Source: Spirodela intermedia (taxonomy: Eukaryota > Streptophyta > Magnoliopsida > Alismatales > Araceae). From it: 64,000 nucleotides of DNA. Positions within the stretch are counted from its first letter, which is position 1, and each line of letters begins with the position of its first letter. The stretch lies in NCBI GenBank assembly GCA_902729315.2, contig LR746281.1, positions 315,001-379,000 on the forward strand. Direction: 5' to 3'. The translations under genes and the position numbers were made by a program. Shown piece by piece: positions 10,606 through 22,400 of the stretch. The notes under the pieces are model-generated. The model was not told the DNA's origin and did no database searches. It saw only the letters and a program-made list of their open reading frames with translations.

Positions 10606-10887
10606 TTACGTGGTGGGAGGGGGGGTTGACTGTGGGAGCGGCGTCGTCTCGACTATCCCCGATTTCTCCTCCCTCTCGAGATCCCAATGACCACAGCAAT
10701 TGCAATGACCTGAAGAGAAGTCCTTCACTGTCCTCTCCACTGAGCCTATCCTCTTCGTTTCTTCTTCTTCTTTTTCTTCTCTTCCTCCTAACTTCGAGAT
10801 GGAGAAAAGACACAGGGGGCATACCGAAATCACGACAAAGGGAAGAAGGGTGGAAATTTTCCCCAACCCTGCCAGACGGAGCAGCAA
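10606..10887 (-). CDS. Possible small ORF, mirror copy of 4453-4752
   Basis: About 93 codons without an initiating ATG. It shares LRLAGL, VVISVC, KRI-SVE, DFSSGHCN-CGHW and EKSGIV with the left-arm copy, in the same frame. No known family. It may be an exon remnant or a non-coding duplicate. Confidence 0.2.
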   Translation of the reverse strand: MLLRLAGLGKISTLLPFVVISVCPLCLFSISKLGGREEKEEEETKRIGSVERTVKDFSSGHCNCCGHWDLEREEKSGIVETTPLPQSTPPPTT

Positions 10888-11800
10888 GTTGAGTTCTCTA
10901 TCGGTCTTCGTCTATATCCTTGGAGGCCCGTAGATGTCGTCGTCTTCTTGTTTACTGCAGGTCAAAGGACGCGTAGATTATAATGTCAAAGTTCGGGCAC
11001 CGTCGTCTTCGGCCTACCTCGAAGAAAACTCACGTTAGTTCTAAATGCAAGCCCTCCACCTCCTCCCGCCGCCCTTCTACCACCGCCAACGGTTTTCTCT
11101 CTCCCGCTGCAGTCAACGCAAAACATTTTCTGACTTTCGCCACGGGTTGTTTGAAACTATGTAACGAAGCCTGACGAAAGCAGGAGCAGCGGCGCGTGAA
11201 CATTACGCACGTGTTCAGACGACGCCGCCGATCTCTGAGCCTCCGTTTTTGGCTCTCTTTGATTCGTTATCCGCCCTCGCCAAACTCCGACTGTACCTCC
11301 GGTCAACGTCAGGCTATCTGACGAAGGGGCGTGCGGGAGAGCACATCCTCCGTTGACTCTCCTGAGCAGGCGTCAACAAAAAAAATGTTCACGTCTGACT
11401 ATCCGCCGCTTGTGCAACCCTATACAGACCACGGGGAGAACCCAAAGACTCAGTTGCTAATTCACAACCGAGTCAAAGCCAAGCAGATCATTAGCACTTT
11501 CGAGCAATTGAAACCGACCTCGGCACGAGAAAAGAAGCCTGTCTATTATGAAAGAACGGAGTGTGCATAGGCGGTCTGGCTGGGTTTTATCAAGTCTTTT
11601 TGCACCACCACCGAGTGATGCTGACAAGTACGTCATGCCCAATGCGCATATCCACAAGAGCCAGTCACACATGCACGTCGTCTACCACGCCACGATGTCG
11701 CACATCTCATGCACCTTCGCTACGTGGTGACTGTGTATATCTCCCTCGTCAGAAGATTTGGTGTGTTCATCGTATGTTTGGCGTGAAATCCTACGCCCAA

Positions 11801-14797
11801 ATCTCCAAACTATTGCACGGTCCATCCTTCTGGTGTCTTCACCGGGCCACACTCTCTGCTTGCTGCCTCTATTCCTGAGAAATGCCCAAAAAGGTTCTGT
11901 TGCATGGCTGTATTGTTATCGGATTGTTGTCAAAGCTTGTCTCAACCTGCTGCTAGGAGGCCTGCTTCGGGGACTTACATGGGATCTTCATTGGCTTGTT
12001 CTTGATCCCCCCTCAAGGAGGTCGGGGTTCTATTGAGCATAATTTTATCATTGACCTTGATTTTGACTTGGCACTTCCCGCTCTTCTAACACGCTTTGCT
12101 AGCTTTTCAAATCGTTATTATCATATAGTTACCTTGTCTTCTCTAGGCTAGAAGTCTCATGTGCCGCTAATTAATGGGAGTATCCTTGATACTCACTCAA
12201 TGGTCCTATAATTCGTGGTCTAGCCTAGTCTTAAGTTATTAAGTCTAAGAGACCAGTTATAGTAGATCTCACGATTGGGACAAAGGTTGCACCTGCCACT
12301 TGTATCGACTATAACCACGATATTTGTAATTAAATAGGGCCAAGGGTGTCAGGCCGAGCATTGGTATCAACTCCCCACCTAGATTAGGCATGTTATTTAT
12401 CTCAAACTAGTCTGATGTGGGTCCAATGTCAAGTATAACGCCCTACCAAGTCAGGACCAAGAGGGCTCAACCAAAGTTGCATACCCTCCCCTCGAACAAT
12501 TTCATAACACATATAGGAGATGATTAATTTATGACACAAACCTGAAGAATGGTTGATGTCACATGCGATGCATGTTTTTATGTGACAAAGAGTGTAATAG
12601 GGTAATTTTTATTGTCATATAGTTTCTTTGATGACTTAAAAAACATTGTGATTTAGTTTATTAATTAATGACAATGTCAGCTCACAATAAAGTGAGAACG
12701 TGAAGAAGAAAAGTAAAATAAATAGAAATAATGGGAGTTTAACAAATTGCTACAAGATTGTGCTTTAGTTAGTACATTAATAATAAACATCCTTGGGATA
12801 CTATGAACTAGTCATAAGGTGCTCACACATAAGTTAAGAATGAACAATTGGATTAGAGATTTCTTACTGCTCAAGCTCCAAATTAATAATAATAAACTTT
12901 CATATAAAGAAATAAGTTGGGTATTCATTAGTCAAATCGTCAAGAATATGATTTAATCATTCTTAATGAATTTCTTAAGGAAAAACTAATGCTTCACGTA
13001 GCTCAAGCTTCCACACTTGAGATATTTGCTCCATGGAACTTTTGATTTTTAAGTTTCAAGCTTTTATTTTATTTCTCACTTATTTGCAAGGGTTCATCAT
13101 AATAGAAGACTGCCACACTAGTCTTAATTTGTTAACCATATGGTGGGTTAACAAATTAAGAGGCGAGCAAGCATCCTCATACTCGGTGATTGCACGTTAG
13201 TTCAATTGTCTTCACATGCTCTATCTTATATTACTTAGAGATTAGGATTAGCCCACATGTACAACTCAACACTGCCATGCATGCATGACCTAATGCCTCG
13301 TGTTAACCAGTCAATGAACCTTGGCCAATAAGTTAAAGCACGTCCTATGTAAACTTATCACAATGGGATGTGAACCTATGACTTAGAGCACACTATCTTA
13401 TTAAGTTGTGACATTAAAAGTGGTAATGCATCATTTATGAGCAATCAGCTCATGCGTTTAGAGCCAAGTTCAAAGTGGTACATGTCCATACAACCTTTTA
13501 TGATATATCTGCAAAAGCATGGGCCTATATTAAATAGCAAAGTTGAAGCTGCCAAATTTTTAGTTTAATTGAAAAAAACTCATCGTCAAGCTATTACTGT
13601 GACCTCAAGTCTTAAAAAGAACGTCACTATTATCATTTCCTTCTCATGTATCACAAAACACTAGTCAAAGTCATAGGGTTTTGTACTCTCAGATTTAAAT
13701 GAACTCTCCTCTTGCACCATTACACCATTAATATTCGAATGTGAACCATTAGTGTGCACCTCGAGCAGCTTGTATGAGTTTGAGAGCATGACTTTAAGCT
13801 TGTTTGTCAATGAAGTTCATGCTCCGTGGTTTGACTACATGGTGTTCTGTAAGTAATGTTAAACAAGCTAATGAGGCATCAGACGATATATTATTAGACA
13901 AGTCAAATTGGTGGTCTAGGCATTGGTCAACTCAGATGACATAACAAGAAATTTAGATGATTGATAACATTTCTTTAGATTCACTTACTTTTACGCCCCA
14001 CATTTATCATCCACACAGAATTTCATTGCAAAGAAGAAGCGGGGTTATTACCATTGGCCATGTCGAATATTCTTACATTGGTTAAAGGTATGAGAGTCAG
14101 TTCGCATGAGTAATCTACCATTCTTCACTGGGGGGAATAGGACTGAACGCCTTAAGGTACCTTGGACATGCATCTCCCACACACTGGTTATGGTATGACG
14201 CTGCTGGTCGTACACGAAGGTCGCACATTTTGCCGTCGGCCTTTACAAGGAGGCGTTTTGACCCTTGTGCTTTCAACTCTGTCTAGAAGACATGAGTCAA
14301 ACTAAGGGCGGCGCTGGTTTTCACAGCGTCGACGCTGCTCAATCTTCGAGGATTCGTATCTACTCGACTTCCGCGACGTGGGAACGGAGGGACGACCGAG
14401 GAGTAGAAGTCAACATAACTCATTCATACGGAAAAATACAATAATCCTTCGTGGACCCAGGGCGACGACAAGTCCCGAGATTTCTCTCGAGCTCCATTGT
14501 CCTCTCTCCCGGGCTGCCGATAAGGGAATGGTTCGCCGGAAAGACGAGGTCTCTGTCGCGCAGGGTCTCCTCCATGTGCAGGGCGAATATAGAAATCCAG
14601 CCCCGCCGGCGGCATTAAGAGCCAGGCAAGCCATCCGCCATGTGCAGAGATGGATTCCTTGTGGTCCGTCGAGAACGGGGGGGATGATCCCAGAGGCAAT
14701 CGTCTTCCACAGACCACTTGTGGTGGGGCGGTTTCCCCTCGTCTGAAGAAACGTACCAGTCGCGGAGCTGTAGATAGAGCGCTTGTGATGGTCTTCT
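11801..14797. other. AT-rich intergenic DNA
   Basis: No gene can be supported. Open frames are short and lack family motifs. The stretch 12150-12480 looks like transposon-derived DNA, but I cannot assign terminal repeats. The 3' UTR of the SOSEKI gene on the minus strand should occupy the right end. Confidence 0.5.
13123..13160. repeat. Perfect 15-bp inverted repeat, 8-nt spacer
   Basis: CTTAATTTGTTAACC at 13123-13137 and its exact reverse complement at 13146-13160. Each arm contains GTTAAC. No gene is adjacent, so it may be a relic of a small foldback or MITE-type element. Confidence 0.85.
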
Positions 14798-17413
14798 TCA
14801 AGAACTGTTGCTGCCGTCGCTGTCTTCGCACGGCGCCCTCGACTGGATTATGACCCGGGCTCCGGAGGTGAGCCTGCAAGGGGAAGAGGAAGAAGAGGAG
14901 GAGGAGGAGGTCAACGAGTGCCTTGATATGGAGAGAGAACACCAGAGGACCTCATCCGACCTTTCTTCAATCTTGATGACCTTCTCTTTTTCCTTCGGAA
15001 AGGATTCTGCCCTCATGGAGGACCCACTGGAAGGGGAGGCAACGGGCATCCTCATGCTTCCGGCCTTGGATGGATCCCAGGATGGGGATTGCTGGTAATC
15101 CGGGCATGGGGAAGAAAGGGGAGACCTCCTCGATGTTGCTCCCTTCTTGGAGTGCTTGTTGCCGTTGACTCTGACAGACTTGGGGAGGCGCTTTGAACGG
15201 GATTGATCCATTGCCCGGTCCTCATCCCTAGCTGGAGGGGGCGACTTGGAACTCCTGGATTACAGTTAGTTTCAGACGATGCTTACCCAGATGATAAGAA
15301 ATGAGAGTCGAAGTGTTTCCACGAAAACGGGAGGGATTTTCAGATGCGAAGATAGTAAAAAAAGATTAAGCAAGATTAAGCAACATTTTCGAACTATATT
15401 TTTTGAATACATTTTCTGTGGCTGATTGATGGTTGATGGTGGAAGCAGTCTAAAACCTCAGGAATCCATTTAAAAAGTTATCTTATTGATGATAAAAATG
15501 TCGCAAGACCCATGATTTGGTACCAATCGGGGATAAACTACTGTTGTAATGACAATAATCATAGAAGTCGAGACTAAAATTGTACCTTGTAGTGTCCTAG
15601 ATTTTAGCCATGGCAACCTGAAAGTATTCTGGGAATCTGAGGAGAGTGTGTGGGCGTTTGTAGGACGAATATGGCGAGAGAGAGGGAGAGAGAAAGAGAG
15701 AGAAAAAGAGAAGGAAGATGAGAATACCACTCTGCTCCATTTGAAGAAGAACGCTTGAGAGTAGGCACGAGTTCTCCTCCTCCTTGCTTGTGCTCGGTGT
15801 CCATCGAGCTCTCTCGAGATTTGGCCTCGTCCAGCCTGGTTTCCGTCATCCTCGGACTCTTAGAGGGGCAGCTGAGCTCCCCCAACATCATCGAACTAGA
15901 GAACATAGGCGACGAAGGGAACTCCGTATGGGAAAATGCTGGCCTGTAGCTCGGTACAAGACCGAAGCTGTGGTGACCCTTCACGGAGATGGAGCCACAG
16001 GTGATCAGCTGCATCAGGACATTGATGGGCTTCATCCTTGCACCGCCCGTCGCGATGGGGATCTCCTCTTCGAGAATCCTAAAGCTGTTCAGGTTCCGAG
16101 CAGCGTCCGCCCTGATCAGGGATTCCAAGGTGTCGATCTTCCCGCCGGGCGAGAAGGTGCTCGTCGATGTCAGGGGAGAAGCCATCTCGTCCCTGATTAT
16201 CTCGCAGCTCCGAGTCGACCGTGGCGTCCGGTTCCTCTGCATCTCCGCGAATTCAAGATCCGGAGGGCGCTCGTCAGTGGAGATGGCCCTTCCGTGCGTC
16301 CCCTGCGGGCGCCTCATCCTTTTCGAGCCCCCTCCCGTCTCCTCGGTCTGAGTCGAAGCATCTGCAGCTCCCATGGCCTTGTGAACCCTGTACTCTCCGG
16401 GGGAAGGGGAGGAGGAGCCGCCGGCCGACTGTGGCTGCGACTTGGGTCCCGGGGAGGCGTTGCCCGAGAAGGAGGTCGGTCTGTGAACCAAGGAAGGAGA
16501 GAGCTCGTCCTCCGGAGCTGATGATGCCGCCGCCGTCGGAGGAGGATGATGATGAGCGGGCGACAGTGGCTGCGGCAACTGCTGCGGCAACTGCTGCGGC
16601 GGCGGTTTCGTCTCCTTACCGACGACGCCCCGGGAAGACGGAGAGGCCTCCCGGCTTCTGGAAGTGGACGGCGATGGGCTCTCCCTTTGCCGGTGCTTGG
16701 TGGCGCCGGCGGCGTGACGCGGCCGGTCTGAACAGTGTCGAGATTCGAATTAGGGTTCATCTATTCCAACCAGGTATACGTCCACTGTACAATTCAAGGA
16801 GATGGATGAAGGCCTCTGGCTGAATTACCAGAAGGAGATGAATCCAGGATCTCGGAGCCCTTCAGGACGTACTCGTCGCCATTGGAAGGGAGGACGAGAT
16901 CGTCCTCCGAGAGATCATGCCAAACGAAGCCGTTCTTGTAGCTCCTGCGGCATCCCCATCGATGGAAAATGAGATCCCAACACGAAGAGGGCAACTAGGA
17001 GATATAATGGAGCTCCTGGTTTCTGGATTCTCACCTCTTGCAGGACCAGGAGTACGAGGCGGTCACCCCTTTCCCCCTCAGCGCATTCAGCCGGTTGATC
17101 ACATCTGCGTGCATAACACGAGAAGCGGGGTCAGAGATTGCGGCCGTCTCGCGATAATCGAGGAAAGAAAGATGGACTTCTTCAAGATCTAACCCCTCAG
17201 CAACAAGCCCTCCGGGGACGAGGTGGGCACCTCGATGAAATGTGGGTGCTCTAGGTGCCGGTTCCTGCAGAGGTAATAAACCACAGGCACCTTCCTTCCC
17301 TGATGCTGCCCTCGCTGCTGCTGCTGCAGATGATGGTGATGATGGTGGAGCTTCGGTGGGGGCTCCGTCCACACTTTTGCCCTCTCCGGACTCGCGTTTC
17401 CGTACCTCCTCAT
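14798..17413 (-). CDS. SOSEKI-family (DUF966) cell-polarity protein
   Basis: Six exons: complement(14798-14873, 14961-15254, 15728-16727, 16829-16944, 17035-17104, 17194-17413), 591 residues, all junctions GT-AG and in phase. The N-terminus contains [11 protein letters not shown] and a His/Gln run, then the DIX-like SOSEKI domain at about 41-135 ([59 protein letters not shown]). A disordered Pro/Ser region follows, with the conserved blocks [38 protein letters not shown] and the C-terminal [20 protein letters not shown], which are joined across the last intron. SOSEKI proteins polymerise through the DIX-like domain and mark cell corners or edges in plants. The intron at 15255-15727 holds a GA tract (15675-15716), and its donor has two in-frame options 3 bp apart (after 15728 or 15731). 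Family is secure; the subclass is not determined. Confidence 0.9.
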
Positions 17414-18362
17414 CCTCCCCTCCTCTCCCCTATTCCCCTGCTAAATCCATGGCGGAACCAGTTCCGAAACAGAGATCCCCGTCGCCTTCCGACTCAATTA
17501 CTGAGGCGCCTAAAACTCTGCAGCAAGGGAGCCTAGAAGGATGATGCCTGGAAGGGAGGGAGCCACCTGCGACCAGGAGGAGGCGCCGGCAGCTGCGCCG
17601 CCGGGAACGGCGGAGGCGGAATGGAAAAAGAGGGCTGCGAGACGACACTACCACGGCGGCGCAGCCATCCCAGCCGCCGTCGCCACCGGACCACCTCGCC
17701 GCCGGCGGCAATGCCTGCTGCCGCTTCAACTGGCCGCGCCGCCCGCCGAGCTCCGCCTCGGTCTGCGCTGTCGACACCTTAGCCGTGTACCAGTACAGTT
17801 CCGGCAGTCGCCGCGTCATGGGGGGATTGAGAAACATGAGGCCCATTAAATCGTCGGTCCGATGGACGATCGGACGGCTGGAATCAAACGTTCCTCTCGC
17901 CGCTGCGGTGGCCTTCCGTTCGGCGGTTCGTACCGTTAAAATTCAACAGGATCCGTCGAGATCAATGGGAAAAATGAAGGGTTGGGATGCCCCCGATGCG
18001 TTGCTGCGGACGGCAAGATCTCTACTTCTCTCCGACTTGTATGCGCAGCGAAACATACTCCCTCGGGCTCAGAGGGGAAGGGATGGGGGGGCTTGGCAGG
18101 TTCCATCAGACAGCTCACTCCGACGTGCGGAGGAGAAGAAAGACCAATCCTGGTACTCACCACTCAGGTGGGACCCGCTTCAATAAAACACTTTCCGGCC
18201 CCACCCGTATTTTATCTTCCCTTTTTCCCCCCTTTTTTTATTTTTCCCCTCTTCGTTTACCTCCCCCGCCCTCCCGATAATAGACCCCTAATAATTGTTT
18301 TAAAATAGCATAATAATAATAATAATGACTCCGACACGTGACTTCCAACGGTCAGACCTCCC

Positions 18363-18403
<41 letters not shown>

Positions 18404-18589
18404 AGTTACACACTGATTAGTTGGATTCACGCATCAGCGGCGGTCGCGTCGCCGTCCAGACACGTGCGACGGGGGCAGCTCCGGATGTGGGCTTTCTCTG
18501 CCGCCGGCGGATCCAGCGGCTGGATGCGCTGTGGGCATTTGGGGACCACGTGTTGGAATTTCGGTTGATATTCGGACATTTTGCGCAGC
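17414..18589. other. SOSEKI 5' region and intergenic DNA
   Basis: GC-rich open frames at 17430-17849 on both strands look like 5' UTR or CpG-rich promoter sequence rather than a gene. A (GA)n tract lies at about 18366-18400. Downstream the DNA becomes AT-rich. No further gene is supported. Confidence 0.5.
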
Positions 18590-19190
18590 TGGCCCATTAA
18601 TGGGCCTCACACCTCACACCCCACATGACAAGTAATGAGTAGGTATCTTCTCTCTCTCTCTCCCCCCATTTTCTCTCTCTATTTAAAAGATTCCAGTGAA
18701 TTTATTATTTATCAACTTCAATAAATCAATCACCGGGGAATGCTTGTGATTACGTCTTAGCAGTAAAGAAATGAAGTACGTGCCGTTTTAGCTATCTCAT
18801 TGTTTAATTTATAAAATTCAGGAAATAATTTCATTTTAATTATATATTTTGGAAAATTAGCCCTCTCTCTCTCTCTCTCGTCACGAGCCATGCAGGACAT
18901 CAACTGCCCAAGGACAGGCGATGGTGGCTTGGGAACCGACATCGAGCGGCGGCGGTGGCCTCAGGTAACCAGAAATCATGTTGTCATAATTTTTATCCAA
19001 CCACGTGGCAGTGGGGCCCAAATGAATTATGGGCTGACTTGGGGTGGAGGAAGCGTGGGCCCACCTCCAGCCGAAGGTTTTTTCTGAGATCCACTCACAT
19101 TTGGGCCTCAATGGCCCATTAAATCCGGGTTCGGGCCTACTTTTATTTTGGGCCGTTGGTAGGCTTTCTTATTGGGCCGATCCAGGACTT
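18590..19190 (+). promoter_or_regulatory. Site II-rich promoter region upstream of SMG8
   Basis: Repeated TGGGCC/GGCCCA motifs occur near 18592, 18601, 19055, 19104, 19113, 19152 and 19174. Such site II elements are typical of constitutively expressed plant genes and bind TCP factors. The ATG of the SMG8 gene lies about 230 bp further downstream. Functional assignment is inferred from motif density. Confidence 0.5.
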
Positions 19191-19421
19191 TAGATATAAA
19201 TATTTAAAGAAAATAAGGATTCAGTGTTATTCGTTCTTCTCCTTGGCGCCTACGAGGCCATGACGGCCGCGAGGGAGGAGGGCTTGCCGGCGATCGTGTA
19301 GGGCGGGTTGCAGAGGCCGATTCTTCTCTCGGAGATTGCTCCGTCGCGTCCTTCCTTCTCCTCGTCGCTCTATGAGTTCTCTCCTCTCTCGATTGGTCGG
19401 CCGCGCCTTCTCCGCGGCGCC

Positions 19422-22400
19422 ATGGAAGGGCCCAAGTCTTCCGCTGTCCGTGTCCTAGTCCGGCCGCCTTCCGCTCCGGGGGGTGTGACCTCTTCCGCCG
19501 CCGCTTCCGCGAGCCACGCTGACCCTCCATCCGCAGAGCCCTCCCCTCCCTCCGCCGCTGCTCCCAGCCCCTCCTCTTCTGGATCTCCTCCCGCTCCTCG
19601 TCCTCCTCCCGAGGGCGTCGCGGTGGTGGGTTTCGTAGGGGCCGAGGACGACGTGGCTCATCTGATTAATAGGATCCTCGATGCCAGCATCTTCGGCGCT
19701 GGCGGCGACAAGGATCTCTACTCTGCTGTCTCCAAGGATGGGGACCAATGGGAGGAGTGGTTCCGACACAGGAGGATCCGTTATTACCATGAACAGGAGA
19801 AGGGCATCGTCTTCCTGCAGTTCTCAACAGCACCAGTCATGCAATCGTGGCTCTCAGGTGGTTCGGGGGACGAGCGTTGGGACGGCAGGCTCGATTCCTT
19901 TCTCGAGGAGAGCGATTCTGACGACCTCCGGGGTTTGCTGCTGATGTTCTCTGTAAGTTGTTTCCAGTTTACGAGCGGAATAGGTTTGGTTTAATCTGTA
20001 GACAGAAGTAATATTGGACTTGTTTGAAATGAATTAGTTTTGGGAGGTATCATAGGTTCTTCAACTATTTCTTGATTTGAAAACTCAAACAATTTCTACT
20101 CGATCCTCACCAGGTTTGCCATGTGATTATATTTCTTCACGAGGGCATGCGTTTTGACACACACTTACTCAAAAAGTTCCGAATCCTGCAATGTGCAAAA
20201 CATGCATTGGCTCCGTTTATAAGGTCCCACATCATGTCAACGATGGCATACAGAGCATCTCCATCTAACACAAAACCCCCTGTCCAAATAAAATCTTCTG
20301 CTTCTCCTGGTAGAACTGGCAGCAGTCGCCATGGTTCAGCAGTTTCTCCCGGTAGAACTGGCAGCGGTCGGCATGGTTTAGCTGTTTCTCCTGGTAAAAT
20401 TGGCAGCAGTCGCCATGGTTTGGTTGCTTCTCCTGGTAGAACTGGCAGCAGTCGTCATGGTTCAGCCATCTCCCTAATGTCAGGTTCGGGTTCACATCCA
20501 TCCATGTTGCCTGGCCAGTGTATCCCTGCCATTCTTTTTGTTTTCCTTGACGATTCCTTCAATGGTCTGACTGGAGGGGAGGACTCATCCGATTCCCATT
20601 CCATCAGTCAGTCCTCATCCACAACTTCAGTGCCCAGACCAGGATTAAGCTCGAAAGGATCCAGTTCTATTGTGATGCTGTCACGTCCCATGAATAAACC
20701 AGAAGGCAGTCTGAGGAAGAAGCTTCAGGCCTCACTCGAGGCTCAGATAAGGTTTCTAATCAAGAAATGCCGAATACTTTCTAATGTGGAATCTGGTCCT
20801 CCTGGTTCAAGAAGTTCAGCCAATGCACATTCAATTCCATTGTTTTCTCTTGATTCTTCAAGGGTCGCTGTGCTGTTAGACAGGCCAATGGCTCGCCGAG
20901 GGGAATCCCTGGATTACATCACCGATATAATTGAGCTGATTCTAAATTCAAAGGCAACAGATGATATGCTCGAAAGCAATGCCCTGGATTCCAGTAACGA
21001 GGACATTCAATCCATCAAGGATTTTATTTCTAGACAGACAGATGCTCTGAGAGGGAGGGGATCAATACCAAGTAGTGCAAGTACAGGCTCAGTTGCCGGT
21101 GTTGGTATGGTAGCTGCTGCTGCAGCAGCAGCAGCAGCATCTGCAGCATCTGGGAAACCCATTAGTGCCCCTGAACTTCCAAGTTTGGAAAAATGGTTAT
21201 CTTCAAGTAGACATATCCTTGAGGGATTACTTTCTGCAAACAATGTGTCTGTTGATGACAAGGAAAATATGAAGATAATGACGCATCAAAAATCTGCCGT
21301 AGTTTCTCAGGATCAGGGAGCACCCACTACATCAATTAGTGCCAGAGAGAGTGCTATAACCTGCTTAGAAGGCAATAAAGGCCTGAGCATGGAATTCTCT
21401 ATGTCATGGTGCCAGAGAGCTCTACCAGCTGCTAAAGAGATCTATCTAAAAGAACTGCCTGCATGCTATCCCACTGCCCTGCATAGGACACAGTTAGAGA
21501 AGGCTTTGAATGCATTTTTTCGAATGGTAAAGGGTCCAGCCGTGCAAATAATTGCCAAGAGGTTGGAAGAGGAGTGCACATCTATGTGGGAATCAGGAAG
21601 GCAACTTTGTGATGCCATTAGTCTGACTGGAAAACCTTGCATGCATCAGATGCACCATTTTACATCCAGTACATTGGAAAAAGGCGATAAGAAACACTCC
21701 AGTGGTTTTGTTTTCCTTCATGCCTGTGCATGCGGCCGTTCTAGGCGTCTGCGAGATGATCCTTTTGACTTTGATAGTGCCAATTTAACTTTCAGTTGCT
21801 TCCCTAAATGTGAAAATCACCTTCCAAGGCTGGTTCTACCAGAAGGGAATAAAATTGGGCCTCTTCCTGCTTCCTCGTGGATCCTCACTCGCCTTGGTGG
21901 GGCAAGGTATTATGACCCTTCCAAGGGGTTGTTTCAGAGTGGATTTCGTCCAAACGAAAACTTTTTGTTAAAATGGACAATTTCACTTCAGAAACATGGC
22001 AAATTGAGTACAGATACTGCTCAAAGCATGGCTATGGCAAAGTCATATCTGGATGCCAACACAGCACCTATTATGGTTGAAGAAACTAATGAATCCGATT
22101 CTCAACTTGGGACATCGGAAAATGATCAGAGAAAAACTACAGAAAATATCACCTCTGGATCGAGTATTAATTTTGGTAAAGGTCTTCCTTCTTTTGTGAT
22201 TAAAAAACCCTTTTCTGAGGTTGTTGCAGGACCTGCTTCTCAACTCCAGCACAAAAAACTTGCAAAAGATATTCTAGAAAAGGATGTGAGCCATAAGCCT
22301 CCAAATGATATCACCAATGATCAATCACATCCTGCAGATGAGAGCCAAGTATTAAGAAAAAATGGACAGGTGCCTTTTCGGCAAAATTCACAGAATAGCT

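Larger units (their letters stand above)
9335..11800 (-). repeat. Right arm of a 2.4-kb inverted repeat
   Basis: Reverse complement of 3600-6003, including the STIG1 gene, its 3' flank, a GA tract (10299-10347), the Glu-rich open stretch and the block around 10983-11045. The outer end near 11740-11800 matches 3600-3650 weakly but in register. Confidence 0.85.

Noticed and set aside
13543-13555. TGAAGCTGCCA, matching the start of miR167
   Set aside because: The match stops after 11 nt, the rest of the mature sequence differs, and no complementary arm is nearby.
15784-16823. Long + strand frames (245 and 200 codons) antisense to SOSEKI
   Set aside because: The minus strand encodes conserved SOSEKI blocks here; the antisense frames have no motifs.
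17430-17849. Minus-strand 138-codon and plus-strand frames upstream of SOSEKI
   Set aside because: Arg/Ser-rich products of GC-rich leader DNA without domain features; treated as 5' region.
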